Shown piece after piece: positions 25,531 through 34,600 of a stretch of 64,000 bases of DNA. The DNA is from JAFDWI01 sp964449375. GTDB taxonomy: Bacteria > Actinomycetota > Acidimicrobiia > Acidimicrobiales > Iamiaceae. Below the pieces are notes generated by a model. The model worked only from the letters and a program-made list of their open reading frames with translations, had not been told where the DNA came from and did not search any database. The DNA lies in assembly GCA_964449375.1 (NCBI GenBank), contig CAYVAS010000005.1, forward strand, positions 1 through 64,000, in the 5' to 3' direction. Made by a program: the position numbers and the translations under genes. The first letter of the stretch is position 1, and each line of letters begins with the position of its first letter.

Positions 25531-26634
25531 TTATTTCGGAGTCGCCGATTTCTCGTCATCGCTGCGGTTGGACGCCTCGGCCACGACGGCGGCCAGCCGG
25601 TCCGGATCACTCGAGGCGGCGATCGCCACCGACGGCGCCACCCGGCCGCTGCGCACCAGCGCGATGAGCGACTGGTCCATGGCCTGCATCCCGCGGTCGG
25701 ACCCGGTGGCCATGAGCATGGCGAATTCGTTCGGCCCGGCCTCGGTGGCCACCGCCTCGGTCACCTCGGGCGAGGCGGTCAGGATCTCGGCAGCGGCCAC
25801 GAGTCCGGACCCGTCGACGCCTTCGACCAGGCGCTGGCACACCACTCCTCTGAGCACGGTGGCCAGCGCGTGGCGGATCCGGGGTTGGCGGGTGGCCTCG
25901 AAGTGGCCCACGAGGCGGTGCAGCGCGTCGGCGGCAGAGGCGGCGGTGGTGGTCGCGATCACCAGCCGGCCCGCGCCCGCCGCGGTCAGGACCTGGTCGA
26001 TGGTGTCGGGGTCCTCGAGCTTGGACACGTAGATCACGTCCGGATCGAGCTGGTCGATGCGGCGCAGCGCATCGGCGGCGCTGCGGGTGTCCGAGCCGAT
26101 CTCGCGCTGGGAGATCAAGGAGGTGCGGTCCGCCAGGAGCACCTCGATGGGGTCCTCGAGGGTGACGATGTGCGCGGCGCGGAGCTGGTTGAGGTGATCG
26201 AGAAGCGCCGCGGCGGTGGTGGTCTTGCCCGACGAGGCGGGGCCGCACACCAGCACCAGACCCGCGTCGTTCTCGACCAGGCCGGGCACGCTCTCGGGCA
26301 GCCCGAGCGAGCTGAGCGCCGGCGCGCCCGGCGCGATGACCCGGATCGCCAGACCGTAGGAGCCCCGCTGGCGGTACACGTTGAGCCGGAAGCGGCCGAG
26401 CCCGGGCACCGCGTGCGCGATGGACACCTCTCCCCGTTCGGCCAGGTCCCGGGTGCGGGCGGTGGGGACCAGGTCGGCGACCAGGGCGGTGAGGTCGTCG
26501 ACGGTGGGCGGATCGAAGGGGGTGGGCCGCAGCCGGCCCTGGACCCGTAGGTGCGGCACGGTGCCCACCTTGACGTGCAGGTCGGACCCGTTCTGCTCCA
26601 GCAGGTGGGCCAGCAGATCGTTCACGTCGGCCAT
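25531..26634 (-). CDS. PilT-like ATPase with degenerate Walker B and His box
   Basis: A 367-residue protein of the PilT/type IV pilus retraction ATPase family. The N-terminal PAS-like part starts with GSDLHVKVGTVPHLRVQGRL, as in PilT. The Walker A loop GPASSGKTT (131-139) and the Asp box LEDPIE (159-164) are intact. Where PilT has VGEMRD the sequence is VSKLED (203-208), losing the Walker B glutamate, and where PilT has the His box (TLHT) it reads TTTA (228-231). ATP binding may survive while hydrolysis is doubtful. No other pilus gene is in the window. ATG 26634 follows GGAGGAG. Confidence 0.75.
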   Translation of the reverse strand: MADVNDLLAHLLEQNGSDLHVKVGTVPHLRVQGRLRPTPFDPPTVDDLTALVADLVPTARTRDLAERGEVSIAHAVPGLGRFRLNVYRQRGSYGLAIRVIAPGAPALSSLGLPESVPGLVENDAGLVLVCGPASSGKTTTAAALLDHLNQLRAAHIVTLEDPIEVLLADRTSLISQREIGSDTRSAADALRRIDQLDPDVIYVSKLEDPDTIDQVLTAAGAGRLVIATTTAASAADALHRLVGHFEATRQPRIRHALATVLRGVVCQRLVEGVDGSGLVAAAEILTASPEVTEAVATEAGPNEFAMLMATGSDRGMQAMDQSLIALVRSGRVAPSVAIAASSDPDRLAAVVAEASNRSDDEKSATPK

Positions 26635-26772
26635 GCGACTCCTCCACTCGGTTCCGGCCACCCGCCTCGGGAAGCCCGGCGACCATCTTCTCACCCTTTT
26701 CCCCCGAAATGGGGGGCGGGTTCGAGCGGGTGGGGCGGGGTGTCGAATCGCAGGGTGTCGGGCCGGCGGGGG

Positions 26773-27792
26773 TCAGGTGGGCTGGCGGGCGGCCAGTTCC
26801 TCGACGATGTCCCGGCCGGGACCGCCGCTGGTGGGCGCCTCGGTCGACCGGTCTCCGGAACGTTCCCCGGTGCCGCCGGTCATCGCCTCGACCGACGCGG
26901 CCGTGGACGCGGCGATCGCGCCCAGGTCGTAGCCGCCCTCGAACAGCGCCACGGTCCGGCCCCGGGGCACCAGGCCCATCAGGGTCGCCACCACCCGGCC
27001 GAAGTCTCCCGCCGACAATCCGATCGCGGCCAGCGGGTCGGCACGGTGGGCGTCGAACCCCAGCGACAGGCACAGCCAGTCGGGAGCGAACCGCTCGGCG
27101 AAGGGCACCACGAGTGTCTCCACCGCCGCTTCGTACACGTCGCCGGTCGCGCCCGCGGGCATCGGCACGTTCAGCACCCCGTCGGGCGCGCCCGGACCGC
27201 CGGTCTCCTCCGCGGCGCCGCTTCCCGGATACCAGGGCCACTGGTGGAGCGACACGTACCCCACACGGGGATCGTCCCAGAACGCCTCCTGGGTGCCGTT
27301 GCCGTGGTGCACGTCGATGTCGACCACGAGCACCCGTTCGCCGGCGTCGGCCAACGCGGCGGCGGCGATCGCGACGTTGTTGAACACGCAGAAGCCCATC
27401 GCCGATCCGTGCCGGGCGTGGTGCCCGGGGGGCCGAACCGCGCACAGGGCCGCGTCCAGTCCCCCGTCGCGCAGCCGTTCGATCGCCTGCAGGCCCGATC
27501 CGGCGGCCAGGTACGCCGCCTGCAGCGACTCGGGCACCACCGCGGTGTCCGCGTCGAGGTTGCCGCCACCGGTCAGACAGAACGACGTCACCGCCGACAC
27601 GTACTGGGGCGCGTGCACCCGTTCCAGCGCGGCGTCCGGCGCGGGCACGGCTTCGGTGATCTCGACCGCGCCGGCCCGCCGGGCGTCCTGAAGGCCCGAC
27701 ACGAGCGCGTCGACCCGCTCGGGACGTTCGGGGTGCCCGTTTCCGGCGAAATGCAACGCGCAGCGTTCGTCGACCACGACCAGCAGAGACAT
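26773..27792 (-). CDS. Histone-deacetylase-family amidohydrolase (AcuC-like)
   Basis: A 339-residue zinc deacylase of the HDAC/acetylpolyamine amidohydrolase superfamily. It has the substrate-tunnel motif RPPGHHARHG with the tandem histidines, the zinc ligands in DIDVHHGNGT and in GFDAHRADPL, and the terminal EGGYDL. Likely cytoplasmic, removing acyl groups from lysine side chains or polyamines. Bacterial AcuC acts on acetyl-CoA synthetase, but no acs gene is adjacent. A Thr/Ser/Gly-rich tail of ~40 residues follows the core. TAGCCT seven bases upstream of the ATG suggests a leaderless mRNA. Divergent from the GNAT gene. Confidence 0.88.
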   Translation of the reverse strand: MSLLVVVDERCALHFAGNGHPERPERVDALVSGLQDARRAGAVEITEAVPAPDAALERVHAPQYVSAVTSFCLTGGGNLDADTAVVPESLQAAYLAAGSGLQAIERLRDGGLDAALCAVRPPGHHARHGSAMGFCVFNNVAIAAAALADAGERVLVVDIDVHHGNGTQEAFWDDPRVGYVSLHQWPWYPGSGAAEETGGPGAPDGVLNVPMPAGATGDVYEAAVETLVVPFAERFAPDWLCLSLGFDAHRADPLAAIGLSAGDFGRVVATLMGLVPRGRTVALFEGGYDLGAIAASTAASVEAMTGGTGERSGDRSTEAPTSGGPGRDIVEELAARQPT

Positions 27793-27889
27793 CGAGGTCA
27801 GGCTACGGCCGCCGTGGGCGGGCCGCATCCCGGCCGGTCGATCACGGCGGCGACCGCGGTGAGTTCGTAATCTCGGGCGGAGAGGAGCA

Positions 27890-28669
27890 ATGAGCGCACC
27901 CGAGATCTTCCGCGTCGGTGAGGACCGACTCCTGTGTGATGCCTGGCATGCGCCGTCGCGCACGGTGGTGCTCCGCCCCGCTGACCCCCGGCGGCGACCC
28001 CGACCCGAGGCGGTCGCCCGCGTGCTGGCGATGCTCGAGACCCGGCAGGTGGACCGGGTGTTGACCGCCGCGCTCGACGACGCGTGTCTGGCGCCGTTCA
28101 CCGCGGCCGGATTCGGCCTCCACGAAGAACTGTGCGTGCTCCGCCACGATCTGCACCCCCACCGGGCCTCCTGGCCCTCGGGCGGGGTCGTGCCAGCGAC
28201 CCGACCCGTGACGACGGAACCGCCCGCTCCCCCGCCGGTGATCCGGCGCGGGTCGGGCGGGCGGGACCTGCGGCGGGCCGCGGCGGTCGACGAACGGGCC
28301 TTCGCCGCCGGGTCGTCGCTGGACGACGGAGGCCTGCGCGCCATCCGGTCGGCCACGCCGACCATCCGGTTCCGCCTGGCCGCGTCGGACCGCGCGCCCC
28401 GCCCGGCCGCCTACGTGATGAGCGGCCTCGCCGGCGGGGTGGGCTATGTCCAACGCCTGGCCGTCGACCCGGACTGGCGACGCCGGGGCTACGCCCGGGC
28501 GCTGGTGGCCGACGCGCTGGGGTGGTTCCGGCGCCGGCGGGTCACCGCGGCGTTCGTGAACACCCAGGTCACCAACGACGCCGCCCGCGGCCTCTACGAG
28601 GACCTCGGTTTCGTGCTGCGACCCGGGCGTCTGACCGTGGGGGTCTGGCACCGCGAGCGGGCCGCATGA
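27890..28669 (+). CDS. GNAT-family N-acetyltransferase
   Basis: A 259-residue protein. The C-terminal half is a clear GNAT domain: acetyl-CoA-binding motif A is VQRLAVDPDWRRRGYARAL, and motif B lies around NTQVTNDAARGLYEDLGF. The N-terminal half (DRVLTAALDDACLAPFTAAGF, HEELCVLRHDL) looks like a degenerate second GNAT unit, as in two-domain members. Its ATGA overlap with the next gene couples it to a large exported protein. The acetyl acceptor is unknown. Confidence 0.8.
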   Translation: MSAPEIFRVGEDRLLCDAWHAPSRTVVLRPADPRRRPRPEAVARVLAMLETRQVDRVLTAALDDACLAPFTAAGFGLHEELCVLRHDLHPHRASWPSGGVVPATRPVTTEPPAPPPVIRRGSGGRDLRRAAAVDERAFAAGSSLDDGGLRAIRSATPTIRFRLAASDRAPRPAAYVMSGLAGGVGYVQRLAVDPDWRRRGYARALVADALGWFRRRRVTAAFVNTQVTNDAARGLYEDLGFVLRPGRLTVGVWHRERAA

Positions 28670-30831
28670 GGCCGCGGCGTTCCCGTGGCGCGACCCTGGC
28701 GGCGGTCCTGGTGGCGGTGGTGGCGGCGGTCGGGACGGCCCCGGCCCCTGCGGGCGCGGATCCCGCGGCCGGTGCGGACACCACGATCCGTCTGACCGAG
28801 CTGGACCCCTGGGTCCGGTCCACCGATCTGGTGGGGGTGACGGTGCGCCTCACCGGGGTTCCCGAAGGGTCCCGGCTCATCCCGGTGCTGCACCAGGCGG
28901 TGTCGACCCGGTCGGCGTTCGCCCTGACCCGGCTCGGCGAGAACCTGGGCGGCATCGAGGCACAGCTCCGCGAGCAGGAACTCGACGCGGGCGCCTCGAC
29001 GGCGGCGATTCGTTTCGCGGTGGGAGACGCCGGCTCATCCGCGGACGCCGACGGCACGACCGCCACGCCGGACTCGGACCGGGTGGACCTCGCCGGGACC
29101 GGGGTGTATCCCCTGTCGATCGCGGTCCACGATTCCGACGGCATCGAAGTCGCTTCGCTGGTGACCTACCTGGTCCGGCTCCCCGACGCGCCCGAGGGCG
29201 GGGTCACCGGGCACGAGCCGCTGCGGGTCGCGTCCGAGCTCCGGTTGCAGCCCCGCCCGCGCCTGGACGCCGAGGGTGATCTGGTGGTCACCGACGCGAT
29301 GGTCGCGGCCACCGGCGCGCTGATCGACGGGCTCGACGCGGCTCCCACCGAGGTGGCCGACAGTTTCGGGTTCGCGGTCGCGCCCTCGTTCGTCGAGGCA
29401 CTGGTCGCCCCCGATGCCACCGGGGAGGGCGACGACGAGAACGACGGAGACGACGGAAACGCCGAGCGGCTGTCGACCCGCCGGGTGCTGGAGCTCGCCG
29501 CGCTGGTCGAGGGTCTCCCCCTGCAGGCCCAACCCTGGGCGCCGCTGGACGCGGCCGGATGGCTGGCCACCGATGAGCTGGCTCCGCTGCTGGAGCGGTC
29601 CACCGAGATCGGCGACGTGGTGCTCGCCGATCACCTCCACGCGCCCACGGCCGACACCACCGACCTGGGCGCGTGGGACGGCGAACCCTCCACGGCGTTG
29701 CTGCGCTGGTTCACCTCCCGGGGCGCCTCGGCGTTCCTCGTCCCCGATGCCGACCTGGAACCCCTGGACCCCGCGGCGTTCCCGCGCACCCTGGCGGCGC
29801 CCTTCGAGATCGACCTGGGCGAAGGCCGCAGCGCCCCGGCGGTCCAGCTCGACTCGGGGCTGGCCGGCCACTTCGAGGCGGTCGACCCGACCCTGGGCGC
29901 GAACCACCTGATCGCCGACCTGTCGGTCATCGCGCTGGACCTGCCGGCGATCTCCCGGGGCGTGGTGGTGGCCCCTCCCCCGGGCTGGACGCCCTCGGTG
30001 GCGTTCCTGCAGGCCTACACCTCGGCGCTGGCCGGAGCGCACCCCGACGGTTCGGCACCGTTGCTCCTGCCCACCGCGCTGGCCGAGGTCGTCACCGGGA
30101 CGCCCCCGGCGCGCACCGCCGGGGACACCGCGACCGAAGGCCCGGTCCTGCGGCGGTCCCTGGCCCGGGGCGGGGCGCCGGACCCACTGGTCGCGCTGGG
30201 TCGGGAGATGACGACCACCGGTGCCCGGGTCGACGCGCTGGAGACCATGGTGCCCGGCGGACCCGAGCACAGCGAGGCGGTGACCCGCCGGTTCCGTCAG
30301 CAGATGAGCCTCGCGGCCATGCCCGACGTGGACACCGACCGCCGCCGCGACCGTTTCGCGGCGATCCGCGCCGAGGTGACCGGGATCGCCGAGTCGGTCC
30401 GGTTGCCCGAACGCCAGACGATCACGTTGACCTCCGACACCGCGTCGTTGCCCTTCGCGCTGCGTCGTCCCGCGGACGGGCCCACCGAGGTGCTGGTGCA
30501 CATCGACGCGCCCGACCGCCTCGAGCTGCTCGACGGCCCGACCCAGGCGGTGCACCTGGAGGACCAGACCACCCGGTTCCAGATCCGGGTCCGGAGCGAC
30601 TCGCCGGGCGACACCATCGTGCGCATGACGGTCACCTCGCCCGACAGCGAACTGGTCGTGGGCACCACCGAGGTGGTGGTGCGCTCCACCGCCGCGTCCG
30701 GGGTGGGTCTCATCATCAGCTTCGGATCACTGGCCTTCCTCGTGGTGTGGTGGGCCCGCGACATCGCCCGCACCCGGCGTCGCCGTCGGGCCCGCCACGT
30801 TCCCCCGGCGGAGCTGATCGACATCGACTGA
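28666..30831 (+). CDS. Large exported membrane-anchored protein (Rv3909-like)
   Basis: A 721-residue protein with a signal peptide (ATLAAVLVAVVAAVGTAPAPAGA), a long extracytoplasmic region and a C-terminal membrane helix (VGLIISFGSLAFLVVWWA) followed by a basic tail. The layout and the position between a GNAT and origin-proximal genes match mycobacterial Rv3909, an uncharacterised secreted protein beside MurJ. The body contains beta-rich segments (TIRLTELDPWVRSTDLVGV at the start, QTITLTSDTASLPFALRRP near the end). The start overlaps the acetyltransferase stop. No catalytic motif is seen; a cell-envelope role is inferred from location. Confidence 0.65.
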   Translation: MRPRRSRGATLAAVLVAVVAAVGTAPAPAGADPAAGADTTIRLTELDPWVRSTDLVGVTVRLTGVPEGSRLIPVLHQAVSTRSAFALTRLGENLGGIEAQLREQELDAGASTAAIRFAVGDAGSSADADGTTATPDSDRVDLAGTGVYPLSIAVHDSDGIEVASLVTYLVRLPDAPEGGVTGHEPLRVASELRLQPRPRLDAEGDLVVTDAMVAATGALIDGLDAAPTEVADSFGFAVAPSFVEALVAPDATGEGDDENDGDDGNAERLSTRRVLELAALVEGLPLQAQPWAPLDAAGWLATDELAPLLERSTEIGDVVLADHLHAPTADTTDLGAWDGEPSTALLRWFTSRGASAFLVPDADLEPLDPAAFPRTLAAPFEIDLGEGRSAPAVQLDSGLAGHFEAVDPTLGANHLIADLSVIALDLPAISRGVVVAPPPGWTPSVAFLQAYTSALAGAHPDGSAPLLLPTALAEVVTGTPPARTAGDTATEGPVLRRSLARGGAPDPLVALGREMTTTGARVDALETMVPGGPEHSEAVTRRFRQQMSLAAMPDVDTDRRRDRFAAIRAEVTGIAESVRLPERQTITLTSDTASLPFALRRPADGPTEVLVHIDAPDRLELLDGPTQAVHLEDQTTRFQIRVRSDSPGDTIVRMTVTSPDSELVVGTTEVVVRSTAASGVGLIISFGSLAFLVVWWARDIARTRRRRRARHVPPAELIDID

Positions 30832-30966
30832 CCGGACGGTCCGTTCCAGACCCGCCCGCCCCGGTCCGTCCCGACCGGACCCGGTGGATCCGCGACGATG
30901 TAACCGACCGTCTCCCCCCGGGGTCCGATCACCGCCACCCCATCTCCGTCCACCCTGAGGATCTCC

Positions 30967-31809
30967 ATGCCCGGCATCCACATCGTGACCGACTCCGGTT
31001 CCGACATCACCCCCACCGAAGCCGAACGACTGGGGGTCACCGTCGTTCCGTTGACCATCCGTTTCGGCGACGTGGAGTACCGCGACGGCGTCGACCTCGA
31101 CGTCGAGTCCTTCTACGCCAAGATGGCCGAACACCCCGAGCTTCCCTCGACCGCGGCGCCGGCGCCCGGTGCGTTCATCGAGGCGTTCACCGCGGCGCAC
31201 GACGCCGGCGCGGACGGTGTGGTGTGCATCGATCTGGCTGGCAACCTGTCGGCGACGATCGACTCGGCCCGGAACGCCGCCGCCGAGGTCGCCGACCGCA
31301 TCGAAGTGCGGGTGGTCGACTCGCAGTCGGTCAGCGGAGGACTGCACGCGCTGGTCCGCCGGGCCAAGGAGGCCGCCGACGCCGGCGAGGGTCTGGACGC
31401 GATCGAGCAGATGGTGCTCGACCGGGCCGAACGCACCACGATCTACGGCACCTTCGACACGTTGGAGAACCTCAAGATGGGCGGCCGGATCGGCGGCGCC
31501 CAGGCCTTTCTGGGCACGGTGCTGCAGATCAAGCCGATCGTGGAGGTCCGCCACGGCAAGGTCGAGGAGGCCGGCAAGCAGCGCACGCGAAAGAAGGCGC
31601 TGGCCTGGATCATCGACCGGGTCGTCGAGGCCGGTGCGGTGGAGGACCTCACCCTGTGCGAGGCCTTCGCCCCTGACGTGGCCACGTTCCGCCAGATGTT
31701 CCCCGACCATCTGGACTTCGGCGAGCTCCGCCTGGGCCCGACCATCGGAACCCACGGGGGTCCTCGGACCATGGGGGTGAGCTTCGTGCATCCTCCTTCC
31801 GGCGCCTGA
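30967..31809 (+). CDS. DegV family fatty-acid-binding protein
   Basis: A 280-residue DegV/FakB-type lipid-binding protein. The N-terminal IVTDSGSDITPTEAERLGV motif, the P-loop-like STAAPAPGAFIEAF and IDLAGNLSATIDSA, and the late NLKMGGRIGGAQAFLGTVL region are all family landmarks. Such proteins bind a fatty acid for phosphorylation by FakA; no FakA-like kinase is nearby. ATG 30967 is preceded by GAGGATC. It occupies the slot between the Rv3909-like gene and the kinase/discoidin gene where mycobacteria have MurJ. Confidence 0.9.
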   Translation: MPGIHIVTDSGSDITPTEAERLGVTVVPLTIRFGDVEYRDGVDLDVESFYAKMAEHPELPSTAAPAPGAFIEAFTAAHDAGADGVVCIDLAGNLSATIDSARNAAAEVADRIEVRVVDSQSVSGGLHALVRRAKEAADAGEGLDAIEQMVLDRAERTTIYGTFDTLENLKMGGRIGGAQAFLGTVLQIKPIVEVRHGKVEEAGKQRTRKKALAWIIDRVVEAGAVEDLTLCEAFAPDVATFRQMFPDHLDFGELRLGPTIGTHGGPRTMGVSFVHPPSGA

Positions 31810-31870
31810 GGTCGACCCGCCGGCGGGTGCTTCATCGGGCCCCGCGCGGCCCGATAGCGTCGATGGCACC

Positions 31871-33520
31871 GTGGATGCCCCAGGCGCTGCCCGATCTGAA
31901 GCCGGTCCTGTGACCGGGAGGCCGGACCAGGCCCGGGGATCCGGCGCGGCCGACCCGGTCGGCACCCTGCTGGGAGGCCGCTACCGGATCATCGACCTGA
32001 TCGCGACCGGAGGGATGGCCCGGGTGTACCAGGCCATGGACGAGGTGCTGAGCCGCCCCGTGGCCGTCAAGGTGCTCCACGAGCATCTGCTGGTCGACGA
32101 CGCCTTCGTCGAACGGTTCCACCACGAGGCGATCGCCGCGGCCCGGCTCAGCCACCCGTCGATCGTGTCGATCTTCGACACGGTGTCCGAACCGGCAGGC
32201 GAGGATCCGCCCTGTGAGGCGATCGTGATGGAGCTGGTGCACGGCACCACCCTGCGCCGCCGCCTCGATGCGGTGGGCACCTTGAGCGTGGACGAGACCG
32301 TGGCGGTGGGCGCCCAGGTCGCCGACGCGCTCGACACCGCCCACCGCGCCCAGGTGGTGCACCGCGACATCAAACCGGCGAACATCCTGTTGTCGACCGA
32401 CGGTCGGGTGATGGTCGCGGACTTCGGGATCGCCAAGGCCGCCGAGGGCCACGATCTGACCGCCGAGGGTTCGATGCTGGGCACCGCCAAGTACCTGGCA
32501 CCCGAACAGGTCGAGGGCACCCGGGTGGATGGACGCGCCGACGTGTACGCGCTGGGCATCGTGCTCTACGAGGCGCTGTGCGGGCGCGTGCCGTTCCTGG
32601 CCGACACCGACACGGGCACCGCGCTGGCCCGGCTGCACCAGGCGCCGCTGCGACCCCGCCAGGTGAACGCCGAGATCCCCCGTGCCATCGAGGAGGCGGT
32701 GATGCGGGCCATGGCCCGGCATCCCGCCGACCGGTTCGCCGACGCCGCCCAGTTCCGGGCCGCGCTGCTGGGCTGCGTCGCCGAGGGCCCCTCCATCGAG
32801 GTCTCCGTCGACGACACCGTGCCGGGCACCCTGCTGGTCGACGGTCCGGGCGCCGCGCCGGTGCCGGACCGCACTCCGGTTCCCCCTACCGCTCCCCCGA
32901 CGTCCGAGCCCGAACCGGCCGCGCCCCGTGGCTTCAGCCGCTCCGAGCGGGCCTGGCTGGTGCCCACCCTGTTGATCGTGTTGGTCGCGGTGGCCCTGGG
33001 GGTGGTGGGGCTGCTGTTCGGGTCCTCGGACACCGGTCAGCGTTTTCTGGGCGCGTCGGACGCGGCGACGCCCACCTCCCAGGCGGCCCCGCCGCGCATC
33101 ACCGCGGTCCATTCTTTCGATCCCCAGGGTGACGACGGTGAGGAGAACGACGACCAGTTGCCCAACCTGACCGACGGTGACCCGGCCACGGCCTGGCACA
33201 CCTCCACCTATGAGGGCGCGCCGGAGTTCGGTGTCAAGGACGGCGTGGGCCTGGACCTGGTGCTGGCCGACGAGACCGAGTTGGACTCACTGGTGGTCGA
33301 CTCGGGTTCCAGCGGCTGGTCCGCGGCGGTCTACGTGTCCCGTGGTACCCCCGGCGACACGCTGGCCGGATGGGGTGAGCCGGTCGTCGAACGCGACGGC
33401 CTGACCGCGGGCACGGTCACCTTCGACCTGGACGGCGCCCGGGGCGACCGGGTGCTGTTGTGGTTCACCCGACCCGGTCCGGAGGGCCGGGTGGCGATCT
33501 CGGGCATCCAGGCGCGATGA
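31871..33520 (+). CDS. Membrane Ser/Thr protein kinase with discoidin-like external domain
   Basis: A 549-residue PknB-type kinase. The N-terminal kinase domain (about 35-310) keeps catalytic residues: GTGGMARVY-like glycine loop (ATGGMARVY), AVKVLH lysine, VVHRDIKPANILL, ADFGIAK and LAPEQ. A Pro-rich juxtamembrane segment leads to one helix (WLVPTLLIVLVAVALGVVGLLF). The extracytoplasmic region (~390-549) has DGDPATAWHTSTYEG and a beta-sandwich pattern like discoidin/F5-8C sugar-binding domains. In mycobacteria a pseudokinase plus such a domain is fused to MurJ; here a catalytically intact-looking kinase stands alone. The next gene overlaps its stop. Confidence 0.85.
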   Translation: MDAPGAARSEAGPVTGRPDQARGSGAADPVGTLLGGRYRIIDLIATGGMARVYQAMDEVLSRPVAVKVLHEHLLVDDAFVERFHHEAIAAARLSHPSIVSIFDTVSEPAGEDPPCEAIVMELVHGTTLRRRLDAVGTLSVDETVAVGAQVADALDTAHRAQVVHRDIKPANILLSTDGRVMVADFGIAKAAEGHDLTAEGSMLGTAKYLAPEQVEGTRVDGRADVYALGIVLYEALCGRVPFLADTDTGTALARLHQAPLRPRQVNAEIPRAIEEAVMRAMARHPADRFADAAQFRAALLGCVAEGPSIEVSVDDTVPGTLLVDGPGAAPVPDRTPVPPTAPPTSEPEPAAPRGFSRSERAWLVPTLLIVLVAVALGVVGLLFGSSDTGQRFLGASDAATPTSQAAPPRITAVHSFDPQGDDGEENDDQLPNLTDGDPATAWHTSTYEGAPEFGVKDGVGLDLVLADETELDSLVVDSGSSGWSAAVYVSRGTPGDTLAGWGEPVVERDGLTAGTVTFDLDGARGDRVLLWFTRPGPEGRVAISGIQAR

Positions 33521-34083
33521 CCGCGCCCTCGGATCCGTCGCCACCCGATGAACCTGAGCGTTCGGGGCTGTCGCCGCGGACCCGACGCCACCTGCTGGTG
33601 CTGGGGGTCGCGGTGGTGGGCATCGTGGTGGGCGTGGTCCTGGTGCTCACCGGGCGGGACCAGGCCGAGCAGGCCTCACCGACCGACCCGGTCGTGACCA
33701 CCACGGCGGTGGACCGGCCGCTGCTGCCCAGCCTGGGGTCGGTCGCCGACGAGGACGCGGCGATGGTGCTGCTCGAGGGTCTGGATCCCGAAACCCTGGC
33801 AGCCCCCGAAGGGGAAGCTCCCTCCAGCACCGCACCGTCCACCACCGCGGGCGGGGTGGACCTGTCCGAGGCCGGGCTGCAGCGCTGTCAGCAGGCGGTC
33901 GCCCAGCAGAACACCGACCGGTCCCTGGGCGAGCAGCGGGCCGCGGGCCGCCTCCAGGTGGGCCACACCCCCAGTTTCGTGGTGACCTACGCGCTGCCGG
34001 CGTCGGGCACCTCCCCCGCGGGACTCCGGGTGGTCCTGGTCGACGCCCGGACCTGCCGGGTCCTGGGCGCGGTCGAGCACTGA
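33517..34083 (+). CDS. Single-pass membrane protein coupled to the kinase
   Basis: A 188-residue protein with a short cytoplasmic N-terminus, one helix (HLLVLGVAVVGIVVGVVLVL), a Thr/Pro/Glu linker and an external domain with two cysteines (LQRCQQAV; ARTCRVLG) that could pair. No family is recognised. Its ATG overlaps the kinase stop (ATGA at 33517-33520), so the two are translationally coupled; it may be a partner or substrate. Confidence 0.6.
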   Translation: MTAPSDPSPPDEPERSGLSPRTRRHLLVLGVAVVGIVVGVVLVLTGRDQAEQASPTDPVVTTTAVDRPLLPSLGSVADEDAAMVLLEGLDPETLAAPEGEAPSSTAPSTTAGGVDLSEAGLQRCQQAVAQQNTDRSLGEQRAAGRLQVGHTPSFVVTYALPASGTSPAGLRVVLVDARTCRVLGAVEH

Positions 34084-34182
34084 CCCGACCCGGAGCCGGT
34101 CCGGCCGGGACGCGGGGCGGGTCCCGGGCGCGGCCTCCCGTGCGGCTCCGGCACGCGCCGGGCCTCGCACTAGGGTGGGGAG

Positions 34183-34491
34183 ATGGCCTCCGAGCGCGGC
34201 GTCGAAGGATCCTGGGCGGACCAGGCGACCGATCTGGTCGTCGGTGCGGTCGGGACGTTGCGCGACAAGACCGTGGGGCCGGCGATGACGGCCGCCCGGG
34301 CGGTGGTGTACGGCTTCTTCGCGTTGCTGGTGGGCCTGTGCGCGTTCGTGCTGGCCACGATCTTCGTGATCCGCATCGTCACCGTGTACACCGGCGGTCG
34401 GGTCTGGATTCCCCAGCTCGGCCTTGGGGTGTTCTTCGGCATCGCGGCGCTGGCGCTGTGGGGTCGGGCCCGGCGGATTCCGCACCGGTAG
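34183..34491 (+). CDS. Small membrane protein, unknown function
   Basis: A 102-residue protein with a charged N-terminal third and two hydrophobic helices (VVYGFFALLVGLCAFVLATIFVI and LGLGVFFGIAALALWGRA). It superficially resembles phage-holin or DUF-type superfamily members, but no specific family is claimed. The ATG follows GGTGGGGAG; the same stretch contains TAGGGT six bases before the ATG, so translation could be leadered or leaderless. It precedes the trxB promoter region. Confidence 0.55.
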   Translation: MASERGVEGSWADQATDLVVGAVGTLRDKTVGPAMTAARAVVYGFFALLVGLCAFVLATIFVIRIVTVYTGGRVWIPQLGLGVFFGIAALALWGRARRIPHR

Positions 34492-34523
34492 GCTCCGTTC
34501 GGACCGTCGCTGGCGCCGGTGTC

Positions 34524-34550
34524 GGGAATAGTGACCCGACCGGTGTGGTT
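34524..34550 (+). promoter_or_regulatory. SigR/SigH-type (disulphide-stress) promoter of trxBA
   Basis: GGGAAT (34524-34529), an 18-bp spacer and GTT (34548-34550). GGAAT-N18-GTT is the consensus for actinobacterial SigR (Streptomyces) and SigH (mycobacteria), whose classical targets include trxB-trxA. It lies 50 bp upstream of the trxB start. Confidence 0.7.
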
Positions 34551-34600
34551 GATGGGTTCGTACGCCAGTTTTCTGGCAACCGTTCTTCTGTGAGGTCATC

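Noticed and set aside
26773..28365. 530-residue HDAC-like protein from 28365
   Set aside because: The N-terminal 190 residues overlap the divergent GNAT gene in antisense; the family start is ATG 27792.
34183..34491. Phage holin
   Set aside because: Two helices and short length are not specific, and no phage genes are nearby.
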